A stretch of 7,870 nucleotides of DNA from Spirochaetota bacterium. Lineage in GTDB: Bacteria > Spirochaetota > JAGLSM01. The notes beneath the pieces were generated by a model, which did not search any database, was not told where the DNA came from, and saw only the letters and a program-made list of their open reading frames with translations. Where the stretch lies: NCBI GenBank assembly GCA_023135745.1, contig JAGLSM010000079.1:1-7870 (forward strand), written 5' to 3'. Shown in pieces: positions 1 through 6,359 of the stretch. How positions within the stretch are numbered: position 1 is the stretch's first letter; every line of letters starts with the position of its first letter. Made by a program: the position numbers and the translations under genes.

Positions 1-330
1 ATTGATGTAGCTATAGATGATTTTGGTACAGGTTATTCATCTATGGAATACCTCAGTAAATTTCCAATAGACTGTCTTAAAATTGACATGTCTTTTGTCA
101 AGAATTTATTTAAAGATTCTAAAAATATGGCGATTACCAAGTCAATAATTGCACTTGGCTATAACCTTGGGTTAAAAATAGTCGCGGAAGGTGTTGAAAC
201 CCGGGAACAATTGGATTTCCTGGTTGAAAAAGGTTGTGATTACATTCAGGGATATTTTTTTAGTAAACCGCTTCCTGCTGCTGAGGCTCTTGAATTTTTA
301 GAGAAAACAAATAAAGTAAAAATGGGGTAA
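1..330 (+). CDS. EAL-domain cyclic-di-GMP phosphodiesterase, C-terminal part (5' end outside window)
   Basis: The frame is open from base 1 and ends at TAA 328-330, giving the last 109 residues of a longer protein. EAL domains hydrolyse the second messenger c-di-GMP to linear pGpG using two metal ions. The visible part carries the family's late motifs, numbered from the window edge: the metal-binding Asp pair in DDFGTGYSS (6-14), the lysine of LKID (27), the catalytic-region glutamate of AEGVET (63) and the glutamine of QGYFFSKPL (83). All expected residues are present, so this half looks catalytically competent; the EAL signature itself lies upstream and cannot be checked. N-terminal sensor, receiver or GGDEF domains may exist but are not visible. 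The protein ends about 20 residues after the last EAL motif. The WD40 gene follows after six bases in the same frame, with only this stop codon between the two reading frames. Confidence 0.93.
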   Translation: MDVAIDDFGTGYSSMEYLSKFPIDCLKIDMSFVKNLFKDSKNMAITKSIIALGYNLGLKIVAEGVETREQLDFLVEKGCDYIQGYFFSKPLPAAEALEFLEKTNKVKMG

Positions 331-336
331 GTTTTT

Positions 337-1227
337 ATGGACAATAATCTGGGATTCAGTACTGATAGTAAGTATCTCGCGTTTTCTCTCGCAAAAAAAG
401 AGATTAATGTCTGGAAATCGGAAGACCCGTCATATAAAAAACTCTGTGTGCTTGATGGACATAGTGATTTGGTCAGGAGTATCTGTTTCCACCCTGATGG
501 AACTCATATGTTTAGTGCGGGTATGGATAATCGAATAAAAATATGGTCTGTTTTGGATGATCAGTTTACAGAAATTTCATCAATTGAAGCTCATCACGAA
601 ACTGTTTCGTGTATGTTGTTTACAAAAAATGGAATAAATCTTATTTCCGGAGGCTTTGATAAAATGGTTAAAGTCTGGAAATTTGAAAAAGAATCAATAA
701 CTCCATGGCAGACAATGGATGGACATAAAGGCTGGGTTACATCATTGGGAATCGGGTACGATGACAAAATCATTGTAAGCGGAAGTACGGGAGGAGAACT
801 CATTTTCTGGAAGCTTGTTAAAAGTGACTATATCGAGATGCAGACTCTTTATGCGCATACAGGCTGGATAAATTCAATTTCAATACATCCTAAAGGTGAG
901 TTCATTGCTTCAGCAGGAAATGACTGCAAGGTTAAAATATGGAGTATTATTGAAGACAAGTTAAGTCTGCAGGCTGAACTTACCGGGTATGGAGTGAAGG
1001 TTAATTCTATTGTTTATAATTCAAACGGTACACTCCTGGCATCAGGATCTGATGATGGAATGATAAAAGTATGGAATTGTTCAAAGGGAAATTGGATTCT
1101 TGCTCAGACAATTAAAGCTCATGAAGATAGTATATCCAGTATTTTATTTAAACCCGGCAGCAATAATCTTATCTCGATAGGGGTGGACAAGACAATAAAA
1201 CTATGGAAAATGGATTTAAAGGTATAG
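337..1227 (+). CDS. WD40-repeat protein, seven repeats (single beta-propeller)
   Basis: The 296-residue product is made entirely of WD40 repeats, which fold as beta-propeller blades and act as protein-binding scaffolds. The repeat-ending Trp falls at residues 26, 70, 114, 158, 202, 246 and 290, exactly 44 residues apart each time. Gly-His or a variant (GH 41, AH 85, GH 129, AH 173, GY 217, AH 261) opens repeats 2-7, and the D-x-x-(I/V)-K-(I/V)-W pattern closes most of them. Seven repeats match the commonest propeller size. Repeat 1 lacks its first 18 or so residues and only six residues follow the last Trp, so neither end supplies the outer strand that would close the ring. There is no signal peptide or membrane segment, so it is probably cytoplasmic. 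The ATG at 337 has GGGG (324-327) nine bases upstream, overlapping the end of the EAL gene, which suggests coupled translation. A partner cannot be named; the EAL protein or CheA are candidates by position only. Confidence 0.92.
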   Translation: MDNNLGFSTDSKYLAFSLAKKEINVWKSEDPSYKKLCVLDGHSDLVRSICFHPDGTHMFSAGMDNRIKIWSVLDDQFTEISSIEAHHETVSCMLFTKNGINLISGGFDKMVKVWKFEKESITPWQTMDGHKGWVTSLGIGYDDKIIVSGSTGGELIFWKLVKSDYIEMQTLYAHTGWINSISIHPKGEFIASAGNDCKVKIWSIIEDKLSLQAELTGYGVKVNSIVYNSNGTLLASGSDDGMIKVWNCSKGNWILAQTIKAHEDSISSILFKPGSNNLISIGVDKTIKLWKMDLKV

Positions 1228-1285
1228 TCGTTTTAATATTTGCAATTTGATATAAAGCGTGTACAATAAAAAAAAGGTATTTATT
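1228..1285 (+). other. Intergenic gap before cheA; no convincing promoter or terminator
   Basis: This 58-base, A/T-rich spacer is the largest gap in the window. It contains TATAAA (1251-1256), which could serve as a -10 box, but no acceptable -35 element lies 15-18 bases upstream. No inverted repeat followed by T residues is seen. If the chemosensory block has its own promoter, this gap is where it would most likely be. Confidence 0.4.
1273..1277 (+). promoter_or_regulatory. Ribosome binding site deciding the cheA start
   Basis: AAAGG ends eight bases before ATG 1286 and follows a run of eight A residues (1268-1275). It supports ATG 1286 over the in-frame GTG at 1259. Confidence 0.6.
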
Positions 1286-4051
1286 ATGGAAGAAATAGAA
1301 AAACTATCAGAAGCGGTTGTACTTGCTGATTACACTAATACCGATGCTTTGTACGATCTTCATTCAAGACTGGGTGTAATAAAAAACTGGGGTGTTGATC
1401 ACAAAAATGAGGAAATTTCGGAAACTGTAATTAAAGCTGAAAAACTGCTTGAGAAAATAATATTCAAGGATTCTGATAATCCTGAAGAATTGCTGGAAAT
1501 GGTTTCGGAAAATATATCTATTCTTCAGTCTTTAATAGGATCCGATGAATTGACGGGCCCTTTTGAAGAAACAGATGATTTTACTGAAACTGCGGCTGAA
1601 ACGGTAAATAATCAGGAAGATGAAGCCAATAAAGAAAATCTTGATGAAGGTATAAAATTTCCGACAAAACTTCCTGATCATATTGATCAAAATTTTTTTG
1701 TAGATTTCCTCAAAAATCAAATACTTCAACTTGAAGAATTCGAAGCTCTTATAATGGGATTGGAGCGTTTTAATGACAGCAAGCATATCGAGGGTATTCA
1801 GAGGTATATCCATACACTAAAAGGGGAATCGGCACTTTTAGAGCTTCATCATATAGAGAGTTTATGTCATGTTTCTGAGGATGCTTTAAGCAAAGTTCCC
1901 GCGCAGGGACTTGTTGAAATACTTTTTGACTTCAAAGATTGGCTTGGTTTGGCTTTTGATTATTATGCAGGAAAAAGAGAGAATGTTCCTCCTGAAAACG
2001 AACTTTATAAACGCTTTGTTTTACTTGTAGCCGGAGTGGAATTTGCAAAGGAGAAAACTAAAAATATAAAGATACTCAAAGATGAAAAGGAACAATCAAG
2101 TAATAAAGTTTCAGATAATTCTTTTTTTGAAGGTAATGAAGAACTTCTTAATGATTTTATTAATGAATCTATAGAACATCTTGAAGGTATTGATATACAG
2201 CTTTTAGAGCTTGAGACGGACTTTTCTGATGAAGAGGCTCTAAACTCGGTATTTAGAGCGTTTCATACGATAAAAGGTGTGGCCGGATATCTATCCTTGG
2301 ATGATATTGCAGAATTTTCTCACCACGTTGAAGATCTGCTTCATCGTATCAGAAAGAAAACCTTTTTTCTTAATGAATCTATAATGGATATAATTTTTGA
2401 TTCTGTAGATTTAATGAAGTTGATGGTAAATAATGTTAAAACAGCCCTGACTAAAGGAGTAGCTCTCAAAAGAGAAAATAAATTAAAGCCTCTTCTTAAA
2501 AGGATTGAGGCTGAGCTGAATAATGAAGCAAATGCTGTTTTTCAGCCTTCTTTTGATGCATCTTATGGTAAGAAAATAAAAATTGGAGAACTTCTGGTGG
2601 AATCGGGATTTGTTAATGAAAATGACGTTGAAAGAGCTCTGGAAGAGCAGATGTCAGGTGAGAGTGATAAAAAGCTGGGAGAACTTTTATATCAAGAGAC
2701 AGAAGCATCTGCTAAGGAAATAGCCCAGACACTTCGAAACCAAAAAACGGGAATAATGAAAACATCGGGATACCGGGTATCTGAAGTTCTGCGGATAGAT
2801 GCTGAAAGGTTGGATAAACTTGTTGACAGGATTGGAGAGCTTGTAATAATTGAATCGATGGTTAGTCAGACACTGAAGGATAATACGAATCAGTTTTCAG
2901 GAATGAATACTCATATGAGGCAGCTTGATAAAATAACAAGAGAGCTTCAGGAAATGAGTACTTCACTCAGGATGGTTTCGCTTAGAAGTACTTTTCAGAA
3001 AATGGCAAGACTTGTACGGGATCTTGCAAAGAAATCCGATAAAAGTGTAGAGTTTGTTATGTCCGGTGAAGATACTGAACTGGACAAAACAATGGTTGAA
3101 ACGATTGGCGATCCTTTGGTGCATATGTTTCGTAATGCTGTTGATCATGGTCTGGAAAAAACTCCCGAAGACAGGCAGAAAGCGGGGAAGCCGGCGAAGG
3201 GCCGTATAGAACTAAAGGCTTACCACAAAGGTGGTAATATCTTAATAGAAGTTACGGATGATGGACGAGGGATGGATCCCGAGTATATTCTTGCAAAGGC
3301 GGTAAAGCAGGGTATTATTCCTGAAAATTCAAACCTGAGTAATAAAGAAATTCTTGGTTTAATATTTACCCCCGGATTCAGTTCGGCAGACGTTGTTACT
3401 GATGTTTCAGGACGAGGAATCGGGATGGATGTTGTTAAAAGAAATATTGATTCGCTGAGAGGTAAGATTGATATTGAATCGGAAAAAGGGAAAGGAAGTA
3501 AGTTCATTATCAGTCTTCCATTGACTCTTGCCATCATTGACGGGATGCTTATCGGTGCCGGTGATGAAAAATATATAATTCCATCGATGTCTGTAATAAG
3601 GGTATTTAAACTTAAAGAAAATAATATTGTAAAATTTTTTGATAAAGGTGAAATGATAAAAGAAGGTGAAGAATATATACCTCTTATCCGTTTAAAAAAT
3701 GTTTTTAATATAAAAAATTCCGGTGATAGTATAACTGATTCTATTATAATAATCGTTAAATATGAGGACAGCTATTTAGCTATTTTCACTGATAATTTGA
3801 TAGGACTTCAGCAGGTAGTTATCAAGAGTCTGGGGAAAAATTTCGGGGATATTTTTAGTATTTCAGGCAGCGCAATATTGCCGGATGGAAGTGTTGGACT
3901 AATTCTTAATATTGAAGGATTACTTAAAAGTGTAAATACAAGTTCAAATGAAGAATTGGAAGAGATTCCGGAATCCGAGGATGGGGTAAACGAGCCGGAA
4001 GAATCAGGCAATAATGAGATTGACAGCAAGTCAGCTGATATATTTATATAA
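1286..4051 (+). CDS. cheA: Chemotaxis histidine kinase CheA with tandem Hpt domains and an MshEN-like insert
   Basis: CheA autophosphorylates in receptor arrays and passes phosphate to CheY and CheB receivers. The 921-residue order is: helical N-terminus of no recognised family (1-85); acidic linker; Hpt 1 with phospho-acceptor His176 in HTLKG; Hpt 2 with His327 in HTIKG; two MshEN-like motifs (432-455, 463-486); dimerisation domain (about 490-570); HATPase with N-box Asn617 in RNAVDHG, G1 DDGRG (658-662) and G2 GRGIGMD (709-715); CheW-like P5 domain (about 750-885); and an acidic tail. No receiver domain is fused, and a typical P2 CheY-binding domain is not evident. It is longer than the roughly 650 residues of the enteric protein because of the extra Hpt, the insert and the N-terminus. 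ATG 1286 is preferred because AAAGG (1273-1277) sits eight bases upstream. An in-frame GTG at 1259 would add nine residues but lacks a clear ribosome site. Confidence 0.96.
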   Translation: MEEIEKLSEAVVLADYTNTDALYDLHSRLGVIKNWGVDHKNEEISETVIKAEKLLEKIIFKDSDNPEELLEMVSENISILQSLIGSDELTGPFEETDDFTETAAETVNNQEDEANKENLDEGIKFPTKLPDHIDQNFFVDFLKNQILQLEEFEALIMGLERFNDSKHIEGIQRYIHTLKGESALLELHHIESLCHVSEDALSKVPAQGLVEILFDFKDWLGLAFDYYAGKRENVPPENELYKRFVLLVAGVEFAKEKTKNIKILKDEKEQSSNKVSDNSFFEGNEELLNDFINESIEHLEGIDIQLLELETDFSDEEALNSVFRAFHTIKGVAGYLSLDDIAEFSHHVEDLLHRIRKKTFFLNESIMDIIFDSVDLMKLMVNNVKTALTKGVALKRENKLKPLLKRIEAELNNEANAVFQPSFDASYGKKIKIGELLVESGFVNENDVERALEEQMSGESDKKLGELLYQETEASAKEIAQTLRNQKTGIMKTSGYRVSEVLRIDAERLDKLVDRIGELVIIESMVSQTLKDNTNQFSGMNTHMRQLDKITRELQEMSTSLRMVSLRSTFQKMARLVRDLAKKSDKSVEFVMSGEDTELDKTMVETIGDPLVHMFRNAVDHGLEKTPEDRQKAGKPAKGRIELKAYHKGGNILIEVTDDGRGMDPEYILAKAVKQGIIPENSNLSNKEILGLIFTPGFSSADVVTDVSGRGIGMDVVKRNIDSLRGKIDIESEKGKGSKFIISLPLTLAIIDGMLIGAGDEKYIIPSMSVIRVFKLKENNIVKFFDKGEMIKEGEEYIPLIRLKNVFNIKNSGDSITDSIIIIVKYEDSYLAIFTDNLIGLQQVVIKSLGKNFGDIFSISGSAILPDGSVGLILNIEGLLKSVNTSSNEELEEIPESEDGVNEPEESGNNEIDSKSADIFI
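2579..2743 (+). other. MshEN / GSPII_E_N-like segment inside CheA (candidate c-di-GMP-binding region)
   Basis: Within CheA, residues 432-455 and 463-486 each form a 24-residue unit with the pattern (K)-(I/L)-G-E-L-L ... (A/T)-L-x-x-Q. They are separated by seven residues (456-462). The published MshEN motif is RLGxxLLxxGLIxxxxLxxxLxxQ, occurring as a pair joined by a short spacer of about five residues, and it binds c-di-GMP in MshE-type ATPases. The Leu-Gly, hydrophobic and terminal Gln positions (455 and 486) match. The first position is Lys rather than Arg in both units, and unit 2 lacks the central Gly. I infer shared ancestry of fold. Ligand binding is uncertain, because the substituted Arg contributes to nucleotide contact in the known examples. 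Confidence 0.6.
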
Positions 4052-4067
4052 GAGGGAGATTTAAAAG

Positions 4068-4499
4068 ATGGATACAAAAGAAGGTTTTTTATCGAGCATT
4101 AATAAAAAACAACCACAGGGATTAAAAACAAACGGAACACCGTACACGGTACTTGTGGTTGATGATTCTTCGGTTATGAGAAAACTTATTTCTCAGATTC
4201 TCAAATCTGAAATGTATGAGGTTTGCGGTGAGGGAACTAACGGCTTTGAAGGAGTTGAACTCTATAAAAATCTTAATCCTGATATTACAACAATGGATAT
4301 TAATATGCCAATGCTGGATGGGTTAGGCGCTCTTAAAGAAATTCTTAAATTTGATAAAGACGCAAAGATAGTCATGTTAACCAGTGACGCGGATCAAAAT
4401 CTGGTTGTAGAATCTATTGCGGCCGGGGCTAAGAACTATATAATTAAGCCGCCGGATCGAAGTGTTGTCCTGGATAAAGTACGAAGCAGTCTTGTTTAA
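4068..4499 (+). CDS. cheY: CheY-type single-domain response regulator
   Basis: A 143-residue receiver domain with no output domain, as expected of the diffusible phospho-signal that CheA controls (usually acting on the flagellar switch). All receiver residues are present: acidic pair Asp32-Asp33 in VVDDSSVMRK, phospho-acceptor Asp77 in TMDINMPMLDG, switch Thr105 in MLTSDAD, and Lys127 in IIKPPD. About 25 polar residues precede the receiver core, longer than enteric CheY. GAGGGAG (4052-4058) lies nine bases before the ATG, so this start is well supported and the extension is probably translated. It follows cheA by 16 bases and precedes cheW by 15. Of the two stand-alone receivers in this operon, this one fits CheY best because it adjoins cheA and cheW and has the classical TMDI-MP-(M/L)DG signature. 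A flagellar or type IV pilus target cannot be told apart here. Confidence 0.92.
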   Translation: MDTKEGFLSSINKKQPQGLKTNGTPYTVLVVDDSSVMRKLISQILKSEMYEVCGEGTNGFEGVELYKNLNPDITTMDINMPMLDGLGALKEILKFDKDAKIVMLTSDADQNLVVESIAAGAKNYIIKPPDRSVVLDKVRSSLV

Positions 4500-4502
4500 T
4501 AT

Positions 4503-4509
4503 GAGGAGG
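4503..4509 (+). promoter_or_regulatory. Strong Shine-Dalgarno before cheW
   Basis: GAGGAGG is a near-perfect anti-16S match. It lies only two bases before ATG 4512 but five before ATG 4515, which favours the second ATG. Confidence 0.75.
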
Positions 4510-4514
4510 CAATG

Positions 4515-5024
4515 ATGGATATGGTTTCAGAATCTGTAAACGATGAGTTTTCAATTGCTGCAAAACCCGGGAAATACCTCATATTTTTTCTTGATAAAGA
4601 ACTTTACGGGATAGAAATAATGCTTGTTCAGGAAATCATTGGTATAATGCAGGTTACAAGGGTTCCAAAAACCCCGGATTATATGAGGGGCGTCATAAAT
4701 TTGCGAGGTAAAGTAATACCTCTTATTGATATACGGATTAAATTTGGTCTTGAAAAAAAAGAAGACGCGAAAAAAACCTGTATCATTGTTGTTCAGATAA
4801 ATATTAAAGGTGAAAATAGTACCATTGGGATAATTGTTGATGAGGTTTCAGAAGTAATCAACATATCCAGGGAAAATATTCAACCTCCTCCCAGTGTCGG
4901 AATGACGGTTGATACCAGTATTATAACCGGACTTGGTAAAACAGATGAAAATGTAATTATGCTGCTGGATGTCAACAGCATTTTTAATAAAGATGATTTT
5001 GTTTCGCTGCGGGAACAAGGATAG
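4515..5024 (+). CDS. cheW: Chemotaxis adaptor protein CheW
   Basis: CheW is the cytoplasmic SH3-like adaptor that joins CheA (through its P5 domain) to chemoreceptors. The 169-residue product matches the family's usual length. It shows the core in order: the YLIFFLDKELYGI beta-strand region (21-33), then the signature RGVINLRGKVIPLID (58-72), including the conserved Arg64, then the IGIIVDEVSEVI strand. The start is ambiguous: ATG codons lie at 4512, 4515 and 4521 (protein begins MMDM). The strong GAGGAGG (4503-4509) is two, five and eleven bases away respectively, so 4515 is chosen; the difference is three residues at most. CheR begins 14 bases after the stop, and the cheR ribosome site lies inside that gap. 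Confidence 0.95.
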   Translation: MDMVSESVNDEFSIAAKPGKYLIFFLDKELYGIEIMLVQEIIGIMQVTRVPKTPDYMRGVINLRGKVIPLIDIRIKFGLEKKEDAKKTCIIVVQINIKGENSTIGIIVDEVSEVINISRENIQPPPSVGMTVDTSIITGLGKTDENVIMLLDVNSIFNKDDFVSLREQG

Positions 5025-5028
5025 TTCC

Positions 5029-5041
5029 GGAGGGAAATATT
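5029..5041 (+). promoter_or_regulatory. Shine-Dalgarno plus ATT initiation codon of cheR
   Basis: GGAGGG (5029-5034) is followed by AAAT and then ATT AAA AAA. Spacing is four bases, tight but workable. By contrast, the GTG at 5084 is preceded by an A/T-only stretch with no ribosome site. Confidence 0.6.
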
Positions 5042-5866
5042 AAAAAATCAACATTTAAAAAACTATGTGAAATAATATATAATGTGAGCGGAATTCATCT
5101 TAATGAAAGCAAAGAAACTTTGTTAAATGCGAGGATAAGAAAGAGACTGAATGTTCTAAAACTGGATAATTATGAGGATTACCTTGAGTATTTGTTAAAG
5201 GAGAATAAGGGAGAGGAGATTCATTACCTTATAGACGTAGTTTCTACAAATGTAACCAGTTTCTTTCGAGGCGGTGACCATTTTGACTTTTTAAGTGATG
5301 CTGTAATGAAATGGTATAATGAAGGGCAGCGTCGTTTTCGTTTCTGGTCTGCCGCTTCTTCAACAGGAGAAGAGCCTCACTCCATTGCAATTTCTTTATT
5401 TGAAACTTTCAAAAAGCTTAATACTGATATAAAAAGTCTGGATATTAAAATACTTGCTACAGATATAGCTTATAGTACTATAATAAAATGTAAAGATGGA
5501 ATTTATTCTGAAAAAAAAATTGATACTATTTCTCCTGCTATGAGAAATGAGTATTTTGATTCTTGTTTTAATTCTGATAAGGATAATTCAAATAAATTTT
5601 ATTGCGTAAAAGATAAACTTAAAGATATAATAGTATTTACCTGGCTTAACCTGTCGAATCCTCCGTTCCCAATGAAGGGGCCGTTTGACATAGTTTTTTG
5701 CCGAAATGTGATGATATATTTTGATAACAAGGTTAGACAAAATCTTGTTAATGAAATTTACCGCTTGGTGAAGCCCTGCGGATATTTATTTGTCGGACAT
5801 TCTGAAAGTCTTTTGAATGTTGAAAATAGTTTTTCAACAGTAAGGCCATCTATTTTTATTAAATAA
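5039..5866 (+). CDS. cheR: Chemotaxis protein methyltransferase CheR, probable ATT start
   Basis: CheR uses S-adenosylmethionine to methylate receptor glutamates, opposing CheB. In the frame, codons before the GTG at 5084 encode FKKLCEIIYNVSGIHL, which is the family's first helix (CheR_N), so translation must begin upstream of that GTG. The only initiation-like arrangement is CGGAGGG four bases before ATT AAA AAA at 5039. No in-frame ATG, GTG or TTG exists between the cheW stop and 5084. From ATT the product has 275 residues, normal for CheR. Motifs, counted from ATT: STNVTSFFR (69-77), the SAM-binding SAASSTGEEP (104-113), ATDIA, then FCRNVMIYFD with Asn223, and a GHSESL stretch near the C-terminus. 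No TPR or receiver is fused. It sits 14 bases after cheW and 16 before cheD. The family call is secure; the exact start is an inference. Confidence 0.93.
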   Translation: MKKSTFKKLCEIIYNVSGIHLNESKETLLNARIRKRLNVLKLDNYEDYLEYLLKENKGEEIHYLIDVVSTNVTSFFRGGDHFDFLSDAVMKWYNEGQRRFRFWSAASSTGEEPHSIAISLFETFKKLNTDIKSLDIKILATDIAYSTIIKCKDGIYSEKKIDTISPAMRNEYFDSCFNSDKDNSNKFYCVKDKLKDIIVFTWLNLSNPPFPMKGPFDIVFCRNVMIYFDNKVRQNLVNEIYRLVKPCGYLFVGHSESLLNVENSFSTVRPSIFIK

Positions 5867-5873
5867 GAGGCGG
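5867..5873 (+). promoter_or_regulatory. Shine-Dalgarno deciding the cheD GTG start
   Basis: GAGGCGG lies nine bases before GTG 5883. It is also one base before an out-of-frame ATG (5875) that reads Met-Lys-Lys-stop, so the GTG is the productive start. Confidence 0.6.
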
Positions 5874-5882
5874 AATGAAAAA

Positions 5883-6359
5883 GTGAACAAAATAGCAGGG
5901 ATAGGAGAGATGGCCGTCTCAAGAGATTTGGAAGATGTTATGATCACTTATTCTTTAGGTTCCTGTATTGGAGTTTCCATGTTTGATCCTGAAGTAAATA
6001 TAGGCGCATTAATTCATTGTATGCTTCCATTGTCCAAGTCAGATCCTGAAAAAGCAAAAAAGAATCCCTTAATGTATGTTGATACAGGAATAATGATGAT
6101 GCTTCAAACTATTTTTAAGCTTGGAGTAAAAAAAAGCAACTTAATAACAAAAGTTTCCGGTGCCTCAAGTATACTTGACAAAAAAGGAATATTCAGAATT
6201 GGTGAGAGAAATTTCAACGTGCTTAGAAAGGTATTATGGAAGAATGATATTCTGATTACGGCTTCAGACATTGGGGGAGAGACTCCACGATCAATGTTTT
6301 TATATATGAATTCGGGCAAGACAATAATCAAGAGCGGGAATAAGGTGAGTGAATTATGA
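5883..6359 (+). CDS. cheD: Chemoreceptor glutamine deamidase CheD
   Basis: CheD deamidates particular receptor glutamines to glutamates and, in organisms with CheC, binds that phosphatase. The 158-residue product begins with the family's KIAGIGEMAVS strand. It retains the catalytic residues: Thr22, Cys28 in LGSCIGV and His45 in LIHCMLP, matching Thr21, Cys27 and His44 of the Thermotoga enzyme with a one-residue offset. Later conserved stretches (YVDTGI, IGERN, DIGGETPRS) are also present, so it looks active. The start is GTG, because the family N-terminus begins immediately after it and no in-frame ATG precedes that block. Its stop overlaps the next gene's start by four bases (ATGA). The partner here may be the CheX/CheC-like protein encoded two genes on, although that protein is CheX-sized and may not bind CheD. 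Confidence 0.95.
   Translation: MNKIAGIGEMAVSRDLEDVMITYSLGSCIGVSMFDPEVNIGALIHCMLPLSKSDPEKAKKNPLMYVDTGIMMMLQTIFKLGVKKSNLITKVSGASSILDKKGIFRIGERNFNVLRKVLWKNDILITASDIGGETPRSMFLYMNSGKTIIKSGNKVSEL

Noticed and set aside
594..803. Minus-strand open frame opposite the WD40 gene
   Set aside because: It lies wholly antisense to a gene with clear WD40 repeats, and its translation shows no family features.
1228..1258. Sigma-70, sigma-28 or sigma-54 promoter before cheA
   Set aside because: TATAAA is present, but no -35 element fits at 15-18 bases. The sigma-54 GG-N10-GC spacing is absent around TTGC (1240-1243), and no sigma-28 consensus is seen.
3220..3537. Minus-strand open frame opposite the CheA kinase domain, and similar ones at 1532-1813, 2963-3148 and 3808-4077
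   Set aside because: All lie antisense to conserved CheA motifs; their products are low-complexity and unlike known proteins.
5084..5086. GTG as the cheR start
   Set aside because: It would delete the conserved first helix of the CheR N-terminal domain, and it has no ribosome binding site.
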